NCBI RefSeq assembly: GCF_026967805.1
Contig: NZ_JAPVBG010000002.1
Coordinates: 629,011 to 693,010 of the forward strand
Source of the DNA: Blastococcus sp. VKM Ac-2987
Lineage (GTDB): Bacteria > Actinomycetota > Actinomycetes > Mycobacteriales > Geodermatophilaceae
Reading direction: 5' to 3'
DNA length: 64,000 nt
A program made the translations under genes and the position numbers. Below are positions 60,606 to 64,000 of the stretch, in pieces (positions within the stretch are counted from its first letter, which is position 1; the number at the start of each line of letters is the position of its first letter). Under the pieces are notes generated by a model. That model did not search any database, was not told where the DNA came from, and worked only from the letters and a program-made list of their open reading frames with translations.

Positions 60606-60632
60606 GCTCGGCCAGGAACGGCGTCGGGTCCG

Positions 60633-61496
60633 TCAGGTCGGCGCGACCGCCGACCAGCGCACGGTCACCTCGCCGTGCCGCCAGCGGCGGCTGTAGCCCA
60701 CCAGCGGCCAGCCCTGCTCGCCCAGCGCCTCCACCGCCGCGGTCCACCGCTGCCGGGGGCCGAACGCGCTCATCCCGGCCGCGGCGGCCCAGGCGGCGTC
60801 GAAGGCGCGCAGGAACGAGTGCACCGGCTGCCCCGGCACGTTGTGGTGGATCAGCGCCTTGGGCAGCCGCTCGGCGAGGTCCGACGGCGTGGCGATGTCG
60901 GACACCCGGGCGGCCAGCGTGAGGGTGAGCGGGCCGTCGGCGTCCAGCGCCACCCACGCCGAGCGGCGGCCCCACTCGTCGCAGGTGCCCTCGACGACCA
61001 GCCCGCCCGGGGCCAGCGCCCCGCGCATCGTGTCCCAGGCGTGGGCGGCGGACTCCTCGTCGTACTGGCGCAGCACGTTGAACGCGCGCACCAGCACCGG
61101 CTGCAGCCCGGCCAGCTCGAAGCCGCCCACCCGGAAGTCCACCCGCGGCGGATCCCGGTCGGCCGCCACCGCCGCCACCCGCTCCGGGTCGATCTCCAGG
61201 CCCACGACCTCCAGGCCGTCGACCTCGGGCCCGAGCCGCTCCACCAGCTCCAGGGTGGTGACGGCGGAGGACCCGTAGCCCAGGTCGACGACGAGCGGCC
61301 GCGCCGAGTCGCGCAGCCGCGGCACCTGGGTGGCCACCAGCCAGCGGTCGACCCGCCGCAGCCGGTTGGCGTTCGTCGTGCCGCGGGTGGGCAGGCCCAG
61401 CGCCCGTGCCCGGCCGGCGGCCAGCCGGGGGGCCCTGCGGGGCTGCTGAGGGGACAGCGAGGCCCGGCGCTTGTGCTCGTTGCCCGCCTCGCTCAC
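60633..61496 (-). CDS. Class I SAM-dependent methyltransferase-like protein
   Basis: A 287-residue protein with a Rossmann methyltransferase core: LVVDLGYGSSAVTTLELVERL (SAM motif I), VVGLEIDPERVAAVAADRD and FNVLRQYDEESAAHAW, then a C-terminal domain with QRWTAAVEALGEQGWPLVGYS. The first ~45 residues are basic. Substrate unknown. Divergent from murB. With murB it marks the return to conserved core on the right of the island. Confidence 0.8.
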   Translation of the reverse strand: MSEAGNEHKRRASLSPQQPRRAPRLAAGRARALGLPTRGTTNANRLRRVDRWLVATQVPRLRDSARPLVVDLGYGSSAVTTLELVERLGPEVDGLEVVGLEIDPERVAAVAADRDPPRVDFRVGGFELAGLQPVLVRAFNVLRQYDEESAAHAWDTMRGALAPGGLVVEGTCDEWGRRSAWVALDADGPLTLTLAARVSDIATPSDLAERLPKALIHHNVPGQPVHSFLRAFDAAWAAAAGMSAFGPRQRWTAAVEALGEQGWPLVGYSRRWRHGEVTVRWSAVAPT

Positions 61497-61518
61497 CGGC
61501 CGGAAGCCTAGTCCCGGC

Positions 61519-61524
61519 TACCGT
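61519..61524 (+). promoter_or_regulatory. -10 box of leaderless murB
   Basis: TACCGT, six bases before the GTG at 61531, with no Shine-Dalgarno between; consistent with a leaderless message. Confidence 0.45.
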
Positions 61525-61530
61525 CGACCC

Positions 61531-62547
61531 GTGCAGGTGCGATCCGACGTCCCGCTGGCCGAGCTGACCACCCTCGCCGTCGGCGGCCCCGCCGAGCGGC
61601 TGGTCGAGGTGGAGACCGCCGCCGAGCTGGTGGCGGCGGTGCGCGACGCCGACGAGGCCGGCCGCCCGCTGCTGCTCGTCGGGGGAGGGTCCAACCTCAT
61701 CGCGCCGGACGAGGGCTGGCCCGGTGACGTCGTCGCCGTCCGCACCCGGGGCATCGAGCGGAGCGGGGACCGGCTGACGGTGCAGGCGGGGGAGGACTGG
61801 GACGGCCTCGTCGCGCACACGGTCGCCGCCCGGCTGGCCGGCATGGAGGCGCTGTCCGGCATCCCCGGCTCCACCGGGGCGACGCCGGTGCAGAACGTCG
61901 GCGCCTACGGCCAGGAGGTCGCCCAGACGATCACCGCCGTCCGGGTGTACGACCGCGCCGAGAAGACCGAGCGGTCCCTCGCCCCCGCCGAGTGCGGCTT
62001 CGCCTACCGCGACAGCCGGCTCAAGCGCGAGCCCGGCCGCTTCGTCGTCCTCGACGTGACCTTCGCGCTCGACCCCGGCGAGCTGTCCCGGCCGGTCGGG
62101 TACGCGGAGCTCGCCCGCCGCCTCGGCGTCGAGATCGGGCAGCCGGCGCCGCTGGCCGAGGTCCGCGCCGCCGTCCTGGCGCTGCGCCGGGGCAAGGGGA
62201 TGGTCTGGGACCCGGCCGATCCCGACAGCCGCAGCGCCGGGTCGTTCTTCACCAACCCGATCGTGCCCGCGGCGCGCGCCGTCGAGGGCTGCCCGAGCTG
62301 GCCCGCCGGGGACGGCGCGGTGAAGCTCAGCGCCGCCTGGCTGGTGCAGCACGCCGGCTTCGGCCGCGGCACCCGCGACGGGCGGGTCGGGACGTCGTCG
62401 CGGCACAGCCTGGCGCTCACCACCGAGGACGGCGCGACGGCTGCCGAGCTGCTCGCCTTCGCCGGGAAGGTCGTCGCCACGGTCGAGGAGAAGTTCGGCG
62501 TCACCCTCGACCGCGAGCCGACCGTCCCCGAGCTCAGCCGGCGGTGA
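61531..62547 (+). CDS. murB: UDP-N-acetylenolpyruvoylglucosamine reductase MurB
   Basis: A 338-residue FAD enzyme that makes UDP-MurNAc, a peptidoglycan precursor, using NADPH in the cytoplasm. Conserved parts: PLAELTTLAVGGPAERLVEV, GGGSNLIAPD, GIPGSTGATPVQNVGAYGQE, the catalytic serine in RSAGSFFTNPIV and the C-terminal glutamate in DREPTVPEL. GTG at 61531. Its 3' end overlaps the convergent GNAT gene by 14 bases. Same neighbourhood as Rv0482. Confidence 0.95.
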   Translation: MQVRSDVPLAELTTLAVGGPAERLVEVETAAELVAAVRDADEAGRPLLLVGGGSNLIAPDEGWPGDVVAVRTRGIERSGDRLTVQAGEDWDGLVAHTVAARLAGMEALSGIPGSTGATPVQNVGAYGQEVAQTITAVRVYDRAEKTERSLAPAECGFAYRDSRLKREPGRFVVLDVTFALDPGELSRPVGYAELARRLGVEIGQPAPLAEVRAAVLALRRGKGMVWDPADPDSRSAGSFFTNPIVPAARAVEGCPSWPAGDGAVKLSAAWLVQHAGFGRGTRDGRVGTSSRHSLALTTEDGATAAELLAFAGKVVATVEEKFGVTLDREPTVPELSRR

Positions 62548-63040
62548 GGTCCAGGTGCATCACGTGCAGCCCGACGTAGCCGTGCTCGGGGTGCGCGAAG
62601 GCCCCGGGCACCGTGCCGACGACGCGGAAGCCCAGTGACCGCCACAGCGCCACCGCGCCGGTGTTGGTCTCGACGACGGCGTTGAACTGCACCGCGCGGT
62701 AGCCGGCCGCGCGCGCCCAGCCGACGACGTGCTCGCCGAGGGCCCGCCCCACGCCCCGGCCCTGCGCCGCCGGATCGACCATGAAGCTCGCCGTCGCCAC
62801 GTGCGAGCCGCGGCCCGGCCGGTTGGGCCCGGCCTTGGCGGCGCCCAGGACGCGGTCGCCGTCGACGGCCACCACCGTGCGCCCCGGCGGCGGCTCCATC
62901 CACAGCGCCCGCGCCTCGTCGGACGTCAGCCCCGCAGGGTAGGTGTAGGTCTCCCCGGCGTCGACGACCGCGCGGAAGATGGGGTGGATGGCCGGCCAGT
63001 CGCCGTCGGTCGCCTCCCGGATGCGCACGGGCCCGGTCAT
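62534..63040 (-). CDS. GNAT-family N-acetyltransferase
   Basis: A 168-residue GNAT enzyme: acetyl-CoA loop VDPAAQGRGVGRALGEHV, with FRAVVDAGETYTYPAGLTSDEA and LWRSLGFRVVGTVPGAF typical of the phosphinothricin-acetyltransferase-like group, though the substrate is unknown. Start at 63040 overlaps the stop of the upstream SDR gene (ATGA), so the two are coupled. Convergent overlap with murB at its end. Confidence 0.87.
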   Translation of the reverse strand: MTGPVRIREATDGDWPAIHPIFRAVVDAGETYTYPAGLTSDEARALWMEPPPGRTVVAVDGDRVLGAAKAGPNRPGRGSHVATASFMVDPAAQGRGVGRALGEHVVGWARAAGYRAVQFNAVVETNTGAVALWRSLGFRVVGTVPGAFAHPEHGYVGLHVMHLDLTAG

Positions 63041-63822
63041 CCGTCCCGGGCCACCTTGTGCTGGGCCGCCTGGGCGCGCGGCCGCACGACCATCAGGTCC
63101 ACGTTCACGTGGTGCGGCCGGGTCACCGCCCAGGCGATGCAGTCGGCGACGTCCTCGGCGACCAGCGGCTCGCGCACCCCGCGGTACACCGCGTCGGCGG
63201 CGTCGGCGGAGCCCAGCCGGTTCAGCGAGAACTCGTCGGTGCGCACCATCCCGGGTGCGATCTCGATCACCCGGACCGGCTCGCCCACGAGCTCCAGGCG
63301 CAGCGTCTCGACCAGCGTGTGCACCCCGTGCTTGGCGGCCGTGTACGACGCCCCGCCCTCGTAGGAGATCAGGCCGGCGGTCGAGCCCACGAAGAGCAGG
63401 TCGCCGGCGCCCGAGGCCCGCAGCGCGGGCAGCAGCGCCGTGGTCACCCGGACGGTGCCGAGCACGTTGACGTCGTAGGTGCGCGCCCAGGAGTCGAGGT
63501 CGGCGTCGGCCACCGGGTTGGCGTCGAACGCCCCGCCCGCGTTGTTGACCAGCACGTCCACCCGGTCCAGGGCGTCGGCGAACGCCGCCACCGACCCGGC
63601 GTCGGTGACGTCCAGGGGGAGGGCACGGGCGCCGATCGACTCGGCGAGGGCGGCCAGCCGGTCGGTGCGGCGGGCCCCGACGACCACGTCGAAGCCCTCG
63701 GCGGCGAGCCGGGCGGCCGTCGCCGCGCCGATGCCGCTGGAGGCGCCGGTGACGACGGCGGTGCGGCCCGTCCCGGGCAGCGAGCGGTACCCCGGAGGGG
63801 CAGGACGTGAGGGACCTGACAT
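63037..63822 (-). CDS. Short-chain dehydrogenase/reductase (Rv0484c-like)
   Basis: A 261-residue classical SDR: cofactor loop VVTGASSGIGAATAARL, NNAGGAF, and the catalytic YTAAKHG (YxxxK). The arginine in GARRTDRL favours NADP(H). Substrate unknown. The same position between murB and mshA holds Rv0484c in M. tuberculosis. Coupled to the GNAT gene. Confidence 0.9.
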   Translation of the reverse strand: MSGPSRPAPPGYRSLPGTGRTAVVTGASSGIGAATAARLAAEGFDVVVGARRTDRLAALAESIGARALPLDVTDAGSVAAFADALDRVDVLVNNAGGAFDANPVADADLDSWARTYDVNVLGTVRVTTALLPALRASGAGDLLFVGSTAGLISYEGGASYTAAKHGVHTLVETLRLELVGEPVRVIEIAPGMVRTDEFSLNRLGSADAADAVYRGVREPLVAEDVADCIAWAVTRPHHVNVDLMVVRPRAQAAQHKVARDG

Positions 63823-63905
63823 GTGCCCATCCTGGCGCTGTTGCAGGATGGGGGACCGACAGGGGTGCCGTTCCGGACCCTCGCGGGAGCAGAGCGGAGG
63901 TCCAC

Positions 63906-64000
63906 GTGCCCGCTCGTCGCCCCTCCCGGTCCGGTCTGCCCGCCCGGGTGGCCACCCTCTCGGTGCACACCAGCCCGCTGGACCAGCCCGGCGCCGGTGA
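63906..64000 (+). CDS. mshA: Start of mshA, D-inositol-3-phosphate glycosyltransferase
   Basis: Only the first 31 codons are inside the window. GTG start, then RVATLSVHTSPLDQPGAG, matching the strongly conserved opening of MshA (SVHTSPLDQPGxGDAGGMNVY). MshA joins GlcNAc to inositol-3-phosphate in the first step of mycothiol synthesis. Neighbourhood (murB, SDR, mshA) equals Rv0482-Rv0486. Confidence 0.9.
   Translation, partial: MPARRPSRSGLPARVATLSVHTSPLDQPGAG

Noticed and set aside
62534..62547. Overlap of murB and the GNAT gene as a sign of misannotation
   Set aside because: Both 3' ends are supported by conserved protein sequence; a 14-base convergent overlap is common in compact genomes.
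1..64000. tRNA, rRNA, CRISPR arrays, phage integrase or intact insertion sequences
   Set aside because: No cloverleaf with a proper TTC arm, no regular short repeats with spacers and no transposase or integrase motifs were seen; a computed scan was not possible.

Overview
The window is very GC-rich, gene-dense DNA from a high-GC actinobacterium. Mycothiol genes (mshD, start of mshA), an HbhA-like protein with its XRE regulator, a GlnR-type regulator and GTG/TTG starts next to TANNNT boxes all fit this. Protein flavour suggests Geodermatophilaceae (Blastococcus, Geodermatophilus, Modestobacter), but that is inference.

Left part (1-31 kb) is conserved core in nearly the same gene order as Mycobacterium tuberculosis Rv0812-Rv0822c: an LCP/LytR_C protein; pstS-pstC-pstA-pstB with a PHO-box-like direct repeat; a Tat-exported PhoX-like protein; tatB; mshD; a GlnR-like regulator; a first LmeA-like lipid-binding protein; a ThiX thioredoxin; and a sulfurtransferase-SseC operon behind a leaderless Cys-containing leader peptide. 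Interspersed are a PAS/SpoIIE phosphatase, a TetR/epimerase pair, a nitrobindin-like protein, a frameshifted DUF885 peptidase, an MMPL transporter followed by a second LmeA-like protein, NhaA with an odd C-terminal tail, an aminodeoxychorismate lyase-like enzyme, a Fur-family regulator, a YgfZ-like protein, an RsiG-type c-di-GMP-binding protein and an asparaginase.

32.4-35.2 kb holds the XRE regulator, HbhA-like protein, DUF2516 and PspC proteins and a spermidine-synthase-like enzyme; 60.6-64 kb holds a methyltransferase, murB, a GNAT enzyme, an SDR and the first 95 bases of mshA. These two blocks correspond to the Rv0474-Rv0476 and Rv0482-Rv0486 neighbourhoods.

Between them (about 35.3-60.6 kb) lies an accessory catabolic island. 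It encodes four amidase-signature enzymes, a gamma-glutamyltransferase-family protein, a penicillin-acylase-family hydrolase, a PF04199 cyclase/hydrolase, a PLP decarboxylase, a two-part transketolase, a class III aminotransferase, a class II aldolase, a PfkB sugar kinase, a complete dipeptide-type ABC importer and a BetI-like TetR regulator. No amide hydrolase in the island has a recognisable export signal, so the simplest reading is import of an amide- or peptide-linked compound followed by cytoplasmic hydrolysis and breakdown of an amino-polyol or sugar part. The substrate cannot be told from sequence. A decayed fragment of alanine dehydrogenase sits inside the island.

I saw no tRNA, rRNA, CRISPR array, phage gene or intact insertion sequence.
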